In this document: positions 54,015 to 62,535 of the stretch, piece after piece
Numbering within the stretch: the first letter of the stretch is position 1
Layout: each line of letters starts with the position of its first letter
Assembly: GCF_014649375.1 (NCBI RefSeq)
Contig: NZ_BMSX01000003.1
Span: 558,001-622,000 of the forward strand
DNA from: Streptomyces aurantiogriseus
GTDB taxonomy: Bacteria > Actinomycetota > Actinomycetes > Streptomycetales > Streptomycetaceae
Length of the DNA stretch: 64,000 nucleotides
Direction of reading: 5' to 3'
Notes under the pieces: model-generated
What the model saw: the letters and a program-made list of their open reading frames with translations, nothing else
The model's database searches: none
What the model was told of the DNA's origin: nothing
Program-made: the position numbers and the translations under genes

Positions 54015-54115
54015 ACGCTGTTCCTGGCTGTGGGCAGTCGTTCCGGGTGGGCACAGCCTGAGGCGCCGGGTGCCGTGCAACCCGCCCCGGCCCCTGCCGA
54101 CGTAAGCCAGCACAA

Positions 54116-54154
54116 GGCGACGGGGTCCAGGGAAACACCCTGGACCCCGTCGCC
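54116..54154. terminator. Bidirectional terminator between dapC and the secreted-protein gene
   Basis: GGCGACGGGGTCCAGGG and CCCTGGACCCCGTCGCC form a perfect 17-bp stem with the loop AAACA, between convergent genes. Confidence 0.92.
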
Positions 54155-54168
54155 GTTCAGGTCGGCGC

Positions 54169-54552
54169 TCAGCTGAGCGGCAGGCCGCCCTTGGTCAGCG
54201 AGTCCGTCGGCAGCCCGTTCTTCTTCGCGGTCGATGTGGTGTCACGCAGGACGGCGTCGGCGGAGCCCGCCGCCTGCTTCACGGCCTTGCCGCCGGCCTT
54301 GTCCGCATCCGGCACCGCCTGCTTGACCGTCTTGCCACCGGTCTCGCCCGCGGTCCTGGTCACCTTCTGCGCCGTGCTGTCGACCGTGTCGCCGACGTTC
54401 GCCCCGTCCAGGGCGGTCACACCGCCGAGGTCCGGGGTGGCGGGCAGGTCGGGCGCCGCGCTGGCGGAGCCGGCCGCACCGACCCCCGCAGCCGCTCCCG
54501 CAGCGACGAGCAGCGCGGCACGGGCGATCCTGCGGGTCAGGGGGAGGGACAT
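54169..54552 (-). CDS. Small secreted protein of unknown function
   Basis: This 127-residue protein has a clear signal peptide (about 1-33; AAGSASAAPD cleavage region). The mature part is short, repetitive and rich in Ala, Lys, Thr and Asp (GGKTVKQA, then GGKAVKQAA). No catalytic motif is seen. It resembles small exported proteins of Streptomyces that are sometimes mis-named ATP-binding proteins. It is monocistronic, facing dapC. Confidence 0.75.
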   Translation of the reverse strand: MSLPLTRRIARAALLVAAGAAAGVGAAGSASAAPDLPATPDLGGVTALDGANVGDTVDSTAQKVTRTAGETGGKTVKQAVPDADKAGGKAVKQAAGSADAVLRDTTSTAKKNGLPTDSLTKGGLPLS

Positions 54553-54838
54553 GATGCTCCTTCGACAGGGAAACAGTCGTTGATCGTCCGGGCTCGGACG
54601 CAGTGACTACCGCTCGAAGCCCGCGAAGGTTGCGGACGGCCGACGTAAAGAGTTGGCAATGCGTCGCATTATCGCCTGCGGATGAAAAGGGGCAAAAAGC
54701 ATCCGGTGTGAAAGCCCGCCAAACCCCGAAGCCCTTTGTTCTCAAGGGTTTCGGCGGATACCGGGATGAGGGCGCGAAAACCTGACCGCACGGCATCCCG
54801 GACCCGCCGCACATAACCCGTGAGGGTGAGGACCCGTA

Positions 54839-55822
54839 CTACCGCGCGGTGACGATCCGTACCGCGCTCGTACCGGAACCGGCCGCCGAACCCGAGGCCC
54901 CGGCGGCCTCCGTCCCGCCCGTCCTGGTCGCCCGCCACTTGCTGTCGGTGTTCCCGGCGACCCACTCCCGCCCGGCGTATGTGACGCGCTCGATGTGCAG
55001 GGCCGAGGCGTTGGCCACCGCCCAGTGGGCGAGCTGCCAGCCGCGCTCGCCGATGTCGCGCCCGGCGGTGGTCTCGCCGGTGACGGGCAGCGTCACGGTC
55101 CGCCCGCTGGTCTCGGCGGCGGGCACGTCCGCCGCCTCGGCCGTGTCGACCTCCGCGCCCGCCTCTTCGAGAGCGTTCCGCCCGAAGTCCCGGACGAGCG
55201 CCGCGCGCACCGCGTCCGGACCTGTGGCCGTCGCGGTCTCCGGGCGCCCCTCGCAGGTCAGCGTGGCCGCCGAGGTGCCGGTGAGCGCGGCGGCCAGCAG
55301 CGTGGCGTCCGGCTCGTGCTTGGCGTACGCCTCCGGGTAACCGCTGCGCTGCACGCGCTGCGCGGCGACGGTGAGCGGCAGCTCGGTGTAGTCGGGCACC
55401 TTGGCGAGGTGCTCGTAGAAGATGTCGGCCGCGTAGGTGGGGTCGGTGACCTCCTGCGGGGTGCCCCAGCCCTGAGAGGGCCGCTGCTGGAACAGGCCGA
55501 GCGAGTCCCGGTCGCCGTGGTCGAGGTTGCGCAGCGCCGACTCCTGCAGCGCGGTCGCCAGCGCGATGGTCACGGCCCGCTCGGGCATGCCCCGGTCGGT
55601 GCCGACGGCCGCGATCGTGGCCGCGTTCACCGCCTGCTCCGGCGAGAACTCGTACGTCGTTCCCGTGCCCTCGGAGGAAACGACTCTGCACCCCGGATCG
55701 CCCGCGCCGCCGCTGACGTACTGGACCACGACATAACCCGCGATGGCGGACAGGACCATGCAGGCCGCCCCGAAACGGAGGAGGCGGCCGCGGCGCTTGG
55801 GGGAGGGTGTCGGCTCTGGCAC
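54839..55822 (-). CDS. Membrane-anchored lysozyme-like domain protein
   Basis: This 327-residue protein has one N-terminal membrane helix (about 17-37) and an extracytoplasmic region. The segment ALATALQESALRNLDHGDRD, then SLGLFQQRPSQGWGT, matches the lysozyme-like domain common in actinobacterial wall proteins; Glu in LQES is the candidate catalytic acid. The C-terminal half (PVTGETTAGRDIGERGWQLAHWAV) resembles the region that follows it in those proteins. The GTG at 55822 (VPEPTPSPKRRGR) is chosen because the extension to 55999 overlaps the divergent dapE gene. Confidence 0.78.
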   Translation of the reverse strand: MPEPTPSPKRRGRLLRFGAACMVLSAIAGYVVVQYVSGGAGDPGCRVVSSEGTGTTYEFSPEQAVNAATIAAVGTDRGMPERAVTIALATALQESALRNLDHGDRDSLGLFQQRPSQGWGTPQEVTDPTYAADIFYEHLAKVPDYTELPLTVAAQRVQRSGYPEAYAKHEPDATLLAAALTGTSAATLTCEGRPETATATGPDAVRAALVRDFGRNALEEAGAEVDTAEAADVPAAETSGRTVTLPVTGETTAGRDIGERGWQLAHWAVANASALHIERVTYAGREWVAGNTDSKWRATRTGGTEAAGASGSAAGSGTSAVRIVTAR

Positions 55823-55916
55823 CCGTACAAGGTACTGGAGAGTAGGGAGACCGGGGAGGCGAGATGCGAACGGTGGGGCCAGCGCGACGCACAGTCGGCG
55901 CGTTAGGGTCGTCGGC

Positions 55917-56996
55917 ATGGCCGAGACCCCGCTTGACCTCACGCTGGATGCCGCTCTGCTCACCGCGCAGCTCGTCGACTTCCCCTCGGAGAGCGGCACC
56001 GAGAAGCCGCTCGCGGACGCGATCGAGGCCGCCCTGCGCGCCCTGCCGCACCTGACCGTGGACCGCTACGGCAACAACGTGATCGCCCGCACCCATCTGA
56101 GCCGGCCGGAGCGGGTGATCCTCGCCGGCCACATCGACACGGTCCCGATCGCCGACAACGTCCCCTCCCGGCTGGACGAGGACGGCGTGCTCTGGGGCTG
56201 CGGCACCTGCGACATGAAGGCGGGCGTCGCGGTGCAGCTGCGCATCGCGGCGACGGTCCCGGCGCCGAACAGGGACCTGACCTTCGTCTTCTACGACAAC
56301 GAGGAGGTCGCCGCCGACCTCAACGGCCTCAAGCACGTGGCCGAGACCCGTCCCGAGTGGCTGAAGGGCGACTTCGCGGTCCTGCTGGAGCCCTCCGACG
56401 GCCAGGTGGAGGGCGGCTGCCAGGGCACCCTGCGGGTCCTGCTGAAGACGAAGGGCGAGCGGGCGCACTCGGCGCGCAGCTGGATGGGCTCCAACGCGAT
56501 CCACGCGGCGGCCCCGATCCTGGCCCGCCTCGCCGCGTACGAGCCGCGCTACCCGGTCATCGACGGCCTCGAGTACCGCGAGGGCCTCAACGCGGTGGGC
56601 ATCAGCGGCGGCGTGGCCGGCAACGTCATCCCCGACGAGTGCGTCGTGACGGTCAACTTCCGCTACGCGCCGGACCGCAGCGCGGAGGAGGCCATCGCCC
56701 ATGTCCGCGAGGTCTTCGCCGACTGCGGGGTCGAGGAGTTCGTCGTCGACGACCACAGCGGCGCGGCCCTGCCCGGCCTCTCCCACCCGGCCGCCGCGGC
56801 CTTCATCGAGGCGGTGGGCGGCACCCCGCAGCCCAAGTACGGCTGGACGGACGTCTCCCGTTTCTCGGCACTCGGCGTTCCCGCGGTCAACTACGGCCCC
56901 GGCAACCCGCACCTGGCGCACAAGCGGGACGAACGCGTGGAGACGGCCAAGATCCTTGCGGGGGAGGAGCGGCTGCGGGCCTGGCTCACGGCATGA
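55917..56996 (+). CDS. dapE: Succinyl-diaminopimelate desuccinylase
   Basis: This 359-residue M20-family zinc hydrolase produces LL-diaminopimelate. Metal-binding features are LAGHIDTVP, GCGTCDMKAG and YDNEEV, with a final His in NPHLAHKRDER. The ATG at 55917 is only 7 bases from a TAGGGT -10-like element at 55904-55909 and lacks a ribosome site, suggesting a leaderless transcript. It works with dapC upstream. Confidence 0.93.
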   Translation: MAETPLDLTLDAALLTAQLVDFPSESGTEKPLADAIEAALRALPHLTVDRYGNNVIARTHLSRPERVILAGHIDTVPIADNVPSRLDEDGVLWGCGTCDMKAGVAVQLRIAATVPAPNRDLTFVFYDNEEVAADLNGLKHVAETRPEWLKGDFAVLLEPSDGQVEGGCQGTLRVLLKTKGERAHSARSWMGSNAIHAAAPILARLAAYEPRYPVIDGLEYREGLNAVGISGGVAGNVIPDECVVTVNFRYAPDRSAEEAIAHVREVFADCGVEEFVVDDHSGAALPGLSHPAAAAFIEAVGGTPQPKYGWTDVSRFSALGVPAVNYGPGNPHLAHKRDERVETAKILAGEERLRAWLTA

Positions 56997-57100
56997 GGGA
57001 TCCCTGTCGGCACTTCATGGCGGACACGCCGACGTCCCCCGCCCGTAACCCGCGTAGATCTAGTCTGAGGTGGAACAACCCGCAAGCGGAGGGAGCTCAT

Positions 57101-57859
57101 ATGGCTACCGGCAACCCCGAGGGCAAGAAGCAGCCACCGGAGGAACAGCGCCTGGGACCGGTCCTCCGAAGGCGGGATCAGGTACAGCCGAGCACCACGG
57201 ACCAGCGTCTGCTGGACGAGCGTGCCCCCTCCGACTGGGTCCACACGGACCCCTGGCGGGTCCTGCGCATCCAGTCGGAGTTCATCGAGGGCTTCGGCAC
57301 CCTCGCCGAACTCCCGCCCGCCATCAGCGTGTTCGGCTCGGCCCGGACGCCGGTGGACTCGCCCGAGTACGACGCGGGCGCGCGGCTGGGGCGCGCCCTG
57401 GTCGAGGCCGGCTGGGCGGTCATCACGGGTGGCGGCCCCGGCGCGATGGAAGCGGCCAACAAGGGCGCCTGCGAGGCGGGCGGCATCTCGGTGGGGCTGG
57501 GCATCGAACTGCCCTTCGAGCAGGGGCTGAACCCCTACGTCGACATCGGCCTGAACTTCCGCTACTTCTTCGTCCGCAAGATGATGTTCGTGAAGTACGC
57601 GCAGGGCTTCGTGGTCCTGCCCGGCGGCCTCGGCACCCTGGACGAACTCTTCGAAGCCCTCACCCTCGTCCAGACCCAGAAGGTCACCCGCTTCCCCATC
57701 GTCCTCTTCGGCACGGAGTACTGGGGCGGCCTGATCGACTGGCTGCAGAACACCCTGATCGCCCAGGGCAAGGCGTCCGAGAAGGACCTCCTCCTCTTCC
57801 ACGTCACGGACGACGTGCAGGAAGCGGTGGCGCTGGTGTCCAAGGAGGCGGGACGCTAG
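57101..57859 (+). CDS. LOG-family (lysine decarboxylase-like) protein
   Basis: This 252-residue protein has the LOG signatures GGGPGAMEAANKGA (about residue 109) and PGGLGTLDELFEAL (about 174). The family converts cytokinin nucleoside monophosphates to free bases or hydrolyses other nucleotides; it is not a lysine decarboxylase. The N-terminal 60 residues are an extension typical of actinobacterial members. GGAGGG precedes the ATG at 57101. The position after dapE matches mycobacterial order. Confidence 0.92.
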   Translation: MATGNPEGKKQPPEEQRLGPVLRRRDQVQPSTTDQRLLDERAPSDWVHTDPWRVLRIQSEFIEGFGTLAELPPAISVFGSARTPVDSPEYDAGARLGRALVEAGWAVITGGGPGAMEAANKGACEAGGISVGLGIELPFEQGLNPYVDIGLNFRYFFVRKMMFVKYAQGFVVLPGGLGTLDELFEALTLVQTQKVTRFPIVLFGTEYWGGLIDWLQNTLIAQGKASEKDLLLFHVTDDVQEAVALVSKEAGR

Positions 57860-58260
57860 CCGCTGGGCCGGGCAGGCTGAGGTGACCGGCGTGGGGGTCG
57901 CCCGACCGGCGGCTCCGCCCCCGGACCCCCGGGCCTATGCCCACCCCCCACCCGACTCGGTCGGCTGAGAAGCGGGCCTCACGCTCAACCCGCCCGGCGG
58001 CGCCTGACAAGCACCGGGCAGGGCAATCCAGCCCGTGTGGGGGTGCCTGGCGAGCGCCGGGTCAGGGCATTTCAGCCCGTCCGGCGTTTGAGGACGAGGC
58101 CCGTTCAGGGCCGAAGCGGGGTGCGGGGCGGCAGCCCCGCGTGGGGTGCAGGGGCGCAGCCCCGCCGGGGGTACAGGGGGGCGGAGCCCCCCCCTGGCGG
58201 GGTCGAAGGGGCGGAGCCCCTGGGGACGGGAAGGGTAGGGGCGGCGGGGGCGAGGAAAAA
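57860..58260. repeat. 401-bp intergenic region with Streptomyces-type GC-rich repeats
   Basis: No gene is present. The block has CAGCCCGT twice (about 58028 and 58074), a CCGGCGTTTGAGGACGAGG motif near 58081, and then several GGGGCGGAGCCCC- and GGGGCGCAGCCCC-like palindromes to about 58220. Motifs of this kind recur between genes in many Streptomyces genomes. The palindromes can fold into strong hairpins and may terminate both convergent genes. Confidence 0.65.
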
Positions 58261-59121
58261 CTACGCGAGCCCCCTCCGCGCCACCGCCGGCTGCCGGTGC
58301 CCGGCGATCGACGCCACCATGTCCAGCACCTGCCGTGTCTCCGCGACCTCGTGCACCCGGTACACCTGAGCCCCCAGCCACGCCGACACCGCCGTCGTCG
58401 CCAGCGTCCCCACCACCCGCTCCTTCACCGGCCGGTCCAGCGTCTCTCCGACGAAGTCCTTGTTGGACAGGGAAACCAGCACCGGCCACCCCGTCTCCAC
58501 CATCTCCCCGAGCCGCCGGGTCGCCTCCAGACTGTGCCGGGTGTTCTTGTTGAAGTCGTGCCCGGGGTCGATGAGGATCGACTCCCTCGGCACGCCCAGC
58601 CCCGCCGCCCGCTCCGCGAGCCCGACGGTCACCCGCAGGATGTCGGCCATGACGTCGTCGTACGTCACCCGGTGCGGACGCGTCCGCGGCTCCGCACCCC
58701 CGGCATGGGTGCACACCAGCCCCACCCCGTACCGCGCGGCGACCTCCGCCAGCCGCGGGTCGACGCCACCCCACGCGTCGTTCAGCACATCCGCGCCCGC
58801 CTCGCAGACGGCCTCCCCGACCTCCGCCCGCCAGGTGTCCACGCTGATGATCACGTCGGGGAAGCGCCGCCGCACCTCGGCGACGAAGCCGACCGTCCTT
58901 CGCGCCTCCTCCTCGGCGGTCACCTCTTCGCCCGGCCCGGCCTTGACCCCGCCGATGTCGATGATCGCGGCGCCCTCCGCCACCGCCTGCTCCACCCGCG
59001 CCAACGCCGGCTCGTCACGGAAGGTCGCACCCTGGTCGTAGAAGGAGTCCGGGGTCCGGTTCACGATCGCCATGATCACTGGCTCGTGCGTGCCGAACTC
59101 CCGCCTGCCCAGCCTGAGCAT
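58261..59121 (-). CDS. folP2: Dihydropteroate synthase homologue, FolP2 type
   Basis: This 286-residue TIM-barrel protein is related to dihydropteroate synthase, but key loops differ. It has IMAIVNRTPDSFYDQG instead of the usual NVTPDSFSDGG. It has IDIGGVKAGPGEE where the sulfonamide-binding GGESTRPG loop should be. It has SLSNKDFVGE in place of SRKSF. These features match FolP2-type proteins, which in mycobacteria are reported not to make dihydropteroate. The start at 59121 (MLRLGRREFG) is preferred; an in-frame ATG at 59154 would add 11 residues. Confidence 0.82.
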   Translation of the reverse strand: MLRLGRREFGTHEPVIMAIVNRTPDSFYDQGATFRDEPALARVEQAVAEGAAIIDIGGVKAGPGEEVTAEEEARRTVGFVAEVRRRFPDVIISVDTWRAEVGEAVCEAGADVLNDAWGGVDPRLAEVAARYGVGLVCTHAGGAEPRTRPHRVTYDDVMADILRVTVGLAERAAGLGVPRESILIDPGHDFNKNTRHSLEATRRLGEMVETGWPVLVSLSNKDFVGETLDRPVKERVVGTLATTAVSAWLGAQVYRVHEVAETRQVLDMVASIAGHRQPAVARRGLA

Positions 59122-59246
59122 CTCCTGTGACCTTTCCTGGTACGTCCTGGACATCCGCCGCCTGCGACCCTAACCGTCACACCCGCATGGCACGATCGGA
59201 CCCTGACACATTCGACACCGAGCACAGCGAGCGTGGGGACCCACCG

Positions 59247-59612
59247 ATGGTTATGTTCTTGTTCCTGGTCGTCGCGCTCGCCGTCGTGGTCGCCGCGGTG
59301 ACACTCGCCGTGGTGGGCGGCGGCGAGGGCACCGGACCGCTGCCCGAGGTCGCCCCGGAGCGGCCGCACGACCCGCTGCCCCCGGACCGCCCCCTCGACC
59401 GGTCCGACATCGACCGCCTCCGCTTCCCGCTCGCCCCCCGCGGCTACCGCATGGCGGACGTCGACGACGCCCTCAACCGTCTTGGCGCCGAGCTCGCCGA
59501 ACGCGACGCCCGTATCGCCGAACTGGAGTCCGCCCTGGCCGGCGCCCAGCCCCACGAGGCCCACCAGCCCCACATCTCCATGGAGAAGCCCCGGCAGGAG
59601 GAGCAGCGGTGA
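59247..59612 (+). CDS. Membrane protein with DivIVA-like domain
   Basis: This 121-residue protein has one N-terminal membrane helix (about 2-26), a Pro-rich linker, and a DivIVA-type start (LRFPLAPRGYRMADVDDAL, about 60-80) leading to a short coiled coil (AELAERDARIAELESAL). It may associate with curved membrane or the polar growth machinery (inference). GTGGGGA lies 7 bases upstream of the ATG. It overlaps tag by 4 bases. Confidence 0.8.
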   Translation: MVMFLFLVVALAVVVAAVTLAVVGGGEGTGPLPEVAPERPHDPLPPDRPLDRSDIDRLRFPLAPRGYRMADVDDALNRLGAELAERDARIAELESALAGAQPHEAHQPHISMEKPRQEEQR

Positions 59613-60193
59613 GTGACGCCACCGCCCTCGCCGGCCCGGACGGCGCGCTGCGCTGCCCCTGGGCCCTGTCCACGCCGGACTACGTGACGTATCACGACGA
59701 GGAGTGGGGCCGGCCGGTCCACGGCGACGACGCGCTGTACGAACGCCTCAGCCTGGAGGCCTTCCAGTCGGGCCTGTCCTGGATCACCATCCTGCGCCGC
59801 CGCCCCGGCTTCCGCGCCGCCTTCGCCGACTTCAAGATCGCCTCGGTCGCCGCCTTCACCGACGAGGACCGCGCCCGCCTCCTCGTCGACCCGGGCATCA
59901 TCCGCAACCGCGCCAAGATCGACGCCACCCTCGCCAACGCACGGGTGCTGGCCGAGTGGACGCCGGGTGAGCTGGACGAACTGATCTGGTCCCACGCCCC
60001 CGACCCCGCCGGGCGCCCGGTCCCCAGGAGCCTGACCGACGTCCCGGCGGTCACACCCGAGTCGACGGCCCTGTCCAAGGCGCTGAAGAAACGGGGGCTG
60101 CGCTTCGTGGGGCCGACGACGGCGTACGCGCTGATGCAGGCGTGCGGGCTGGTCGACGATCACCTGGAGACGTGCGTGGCGAGGCGGGGCTGA
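59609..60193 (+). CDS. tag: DNA-3-methyladenine glycosylase I
   Basis: This 194-residue base-excision repair enzyme removes 3-methyladenine. The zinc-snap ligands are visible: Cys in RCPWAL, His in YHDEEWG, and His plus Cys in DDHLETC near the end. The catalytic/substrate region LSLEAFQSGLSWITIL and RFVGPTTAYALMQACG are family hallmarks. The GTG start overlaps the upstream stop as GTGA. Its own stop lies in a compact hairpin. Confidence 0.95.
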   Translation: MSDATALAGPDGALRCPWALSTPDYVTYHDEEWGRPVHGDDALYERLSLEAFQSGLSWITILRRRPGFRAAFADFKIASVAAFTDEDRARLLVDPGIIRNRAKIDATLANARVLAEWTPGELDELIWSHAPDPAGRPVPRSLTDVPAVTPESTALSKALKKRGLRFVGPTTAYALMQACGLVDDHLETCVARRG

Positions 60194-60201
60194 GCCCCGC
60201 C
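60183..60201. terminator. Compact hairpin over the tag stop codon
   Basis: GGCGGGGCT and AGCCCCGCC are perfect 9-bp arms around one base and include the TGA stop. It lies between convergent tag and the hydratase gene. Confidence 0.6.
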
Positions 60202-60212
60202 CCGGCCGACGG

Positions 60213-61016
60213 TCACCTTCCCAGGTACTTCGGCGCCTCCTTGTTCACGAACGCCTGCACCGCGATCCCGTGGTCCTCCGACTGTCCCGCCCGCGTCTGG
60301 AGCTCGTCCTCCTTCTCCAGCGCCTCGGCCAGCGAGTGGGAGACCCCGTAGGCCACCGCCTCCTTGATCGCCGCGTACGCCACCGTCGGCCCCTCGGCCA
60401 GCGCCCGCGCGACCTTCTCGGCCTCGGCCCGCAGCTCGGCGGAGGGAACGACCCGGTTGGCGATCCCCAGCTCGTACGCCTCCTGCGCCTTGACGCTGCG
60501 CGGGAAGAGCAGCAGGTCGGTGGCCCGGCCGGGGCCGACCACGCGCGGAAGGGTCCAGGAGACGCCGGAGTCGGCGGTCAGCGCCACGCCCGCGAACGAC
60601 GTGTTGAAGGCCGCCGTGTCCGCCACGATCCGGTAGTCCGCCGCGAGCGCGAAACCGAAGCCCGCCCCGGCCGCGACGCCGTTCACCGCGGCGACGACCG
60701 GCTTGGGCGCCTCGGTCAGTGCCCGCACGATCGGGTTGTAGTGCTCCCGGACGGTGGTCATGGTCTGCCCCGAGCCGGTCTCCCGGTCGGCGGCCAGCAG
60801 TCCGATGTGCTCCTTGAGGTCCTGGCCGACGCAGAAGGCCCGGTCACCGGCGGCGGTCAGCAGCACCGCGCGGACGGCCGCGTCCTCCGCCGCCGAGCGC
60901 ACCGCCTCCCGCAGGGCGACCTTGGTCGCGATGTTCAGCGCGTTCATCGCCTCCGGGCGGTTCAGGGTGATCGTCGCGAGCCCGTCGCTCACCTCGTAGA
61001 GCACGGTGTCGGCCAT
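60213..61016 (-). CDS. Enoyl-CoA hydratase/isomerase family protein
   Basis: This 267-residue crotonase-fold protein has oxyanion-hole segments FCVGQDLKEH and VNGVAAGAGFGFALAADYR, and the FNTSFAGVALTADSGVSW region. The hydratase catalytic Glu pair is not both evident: the second position reads Asp-Ser, as in PaaG-type isomerases. An isomerase role is therefore as likely as hydration. GGAGGGG lies 8 bases before the ATG at 61016; the frame extension to 61106 is unsupported. Confidence 0.88.
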   Translation of the reverse strand: MADTVLYEVSDGLATITLNRPEAMNALNIATKVALREAVRSAAEDAAVRAVLLTAAGDRAFCVGQDLKEHIGLLAADRETGSGQTMTTVREHYNPIVRALTEAPKPVVAAVNGVAAGAGFGFALAADYRIVADTAAFNTSFAGVALTADSGVSWTLPRVVGPGRATDLLLFPRSVKAQEAYELGIANRVVPSAELRAEAEKVARALAEGPTVAYAAIKEAVAYGVSHSLAEALEKEDELQTRAGQSEDHGIAVQAFVNKEAPKYLGR

Positions 61017-61378
61017 GGGGTGTCCCCTCCGGTGTCGCTGCTGCGGCGTACCGACCGGTACGCCCGTCTCCGAAGGACAGCATGAAGGACGGGGACCGCG
61101 CAGCACGTGTGACCTGCGTCAAAGAATTCGGGACGATTTCCGGTCGGGGGAAGTCCGTGCGGATGCGAAGTATCGCAGTCACATCGCCGAATTGAGTGGT
61201 TTTGCTCGCGCGCGTTGCCCAAGCGATGCCAACCGATGTTGGTCATCGGGTCCTGAGATGCGGGATAATGGCTTGGAAGCAATGTGTTCGATGCCGGTGT
61301 CGCGTGTCCCCGGACCGCGCGTGCCCTTCACGGGCCGTCGGCTTTGACGGTGAGCTGGTTTCAGGAAGGGGAACGAGC
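61017..61378 (+). promoter_or_regulatory. 362-bp divergent region with a candidate promoter for the DUF3117 gene
   Basis: No gene is seen. TTGGTC (61239-61244) and GATAAT (61264-61269) are a near-consensus pair, but with a 19-base spacer. This would give a leader of about 100 bases for the small gene that follows. The region is less GC-rich than its surroundings. Confidence 0.35.
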
Positions 61379-61546
61379 ATGGCGGCCATGAAGCCGCGGA
61401 CGGGCGATGGCCCGCTCGAGGTGACCAAGGAGGGGCGGGGCATCGTCATGCGCGTTCCGCTCGAAGGCGGCGGTCGGCTCGTCGTCGAGCTGACCCCTGA
61501 CGAGGCCGACGCGCTCGGCGACGCCCTCAAGAAGGTCGTCGGCTGA
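61379..61546 (+). CDS. DUF3117 protein (55 residues)
   Basis: This small conserved actinobacterial protein begins MAAMKPRTGDGPLEVTKEG and ends with DEADALGDALKKVVG. AGGAAGGGG precedes the ATG. Its function is unknown. A homologue sits in the same neighbourhood in mycobacteria, between tag and sigE. It is monocistronic, with a hairpin 27 bases after its stop. Confidence 0.92.
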   Translation: MAAMKPRTGDGPLEVTKEGRGIVMRVPLEGGGRLVVELTPDEADALGDALKKVVG

Positions 61547-61573
61547 CGCGCAAGCGACCATACCCTTTCAGCC

Positions 61574-61609
61574 GCCCCGGCGCCCTCTTGGGTGCCGGGG
61601 CCGCTGTTT
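61574..61609. terminator. Terminator after the DUF3117 gene
   Basis: GCCCCGGCGCC (61574-61584) pairs with GGTGCCGGGGC (61591-61601) with one G-U pair and a short loop, followed by CGCTGTTT. Confidence 0.75.
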
Positions 61610-61673
61610 CGCCCCCGAAGCCCTCAAGGACACGGCCTCGCCCGGCCGGGGCCACGGTCACCGAACCCCACGG

Positions 61674-62306
61674 TCAGCGCTTGACCGCGCACAGGAGCCC
61701 GTCCCCCACCGGCAGCAGCGACGGCACCAGCTCCTGGCTCTCCCGCACCGCCCGCAGCAGCTCGCGGATCCGTATGACCTCCGTGGGCTGCGGGCCGGAG
61801 TCGATCGTGCGGCCGTTGGCGAAGACCCCCTCGAACACCACCAGGCCCCCGGGGCGCAGAAGGCGCAACGATTCAGCGAGGTAGTCCATGACCTCGAGGC
61901 GGTCGCCGTCGCAGAAGACCAGGTCGTAGCCCGCGTCCGCGAGGCGGGGCAGGACGTCGAGGGCGCGGCCGGGGATGAAACGGGCCCGGTTGCTGGCGAA
62001 GCCGCAGGCGCGGAAGGCCTGCCGGGCGAACTGCTGGTGCTCCGGCTCGGGGTCGACGGTCGTCAGGACGCCGTCGGGGCGCATGCCGTACAACAGGTGG
62101 ATCCCGGAAACGCCGGTGCCGGTACCGATCTCCGCGACCGCCTTCGCGTCCACGGTGGCGGCGAGCAACCGCAGTGCGGCGCCCGTGCTGGGCGACACCG
62201 AGCGCAGCCCTGCCTCACGGGCCCGGTCGCGGGCCCAGCGCAGCGCTTCGTCCTCGGCGACATAGGCGTCGGCGAACGCCCAGCTCGTCTGCCGGTTGCC
62301 GGTAAT
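61674..62306 (-). CDS. O-methyltransferase with apparent ATT start codon
   Basis: This 210-residue SAM-dependent methyltransferase has motif I AEIGTGTGVSGIHLL, the acidic loop TTVDPEPEHQQFARQAF, motif IV DLVFCDGDR and LRPGGLVVFEGVF. The family needs a helical N-terminus before motif I. That segment (TGNRQTSWAFADAYVAEDE and on) is encoded in frame, but no ATG, GTG or TTG begins it. An ATT at 62304-62306 lies 6 bases after GGAG in AGGAGAGG, so it is the likely start. The first conventional start (GTG, 62198) would remove 36 residues. It is divergent from the sigma factor gene. Confidence 0.85.
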   Translation of the reverse strand: MTGNRQTSWAFADAYVAEDEALRWARDRAREAGLRSVSPSTGAALRLLAATVDAKAVAEIGTGTGVSGIHLLYGMRPDGVLTTVDPEPEHQQFARQAFRACGFASNRARFIPGRALDVLPRLADAGYDLVFCDGDRLEVMDYLAESLRLLRPGGLVVFEGVFANGRTIDSGPQPTEVIRIRELLRAVRESQELVPSLLPVGDGLLCAVKR

Positions 62307-62535
62307 GACCCTCTCCTGTCCCCGTGGTTGCCTGGGCGTGACTGTATCCGTTGCCGCCGGGAACCCGCAGATGGGACCGGGCGTTTGAAGGGGTGGGAAA
62401 GACGACGGGGGGACACAGTTGGATCACGACGAGGGACGAGACGCCGAGCAAGTGCTGACGCAGCCGTATGAGCCGTATCAGCACAGATCAAATTCTCGTA
62501 AAACCGCTTATCCGGAGCTAACGGGCGAGGTGGCT

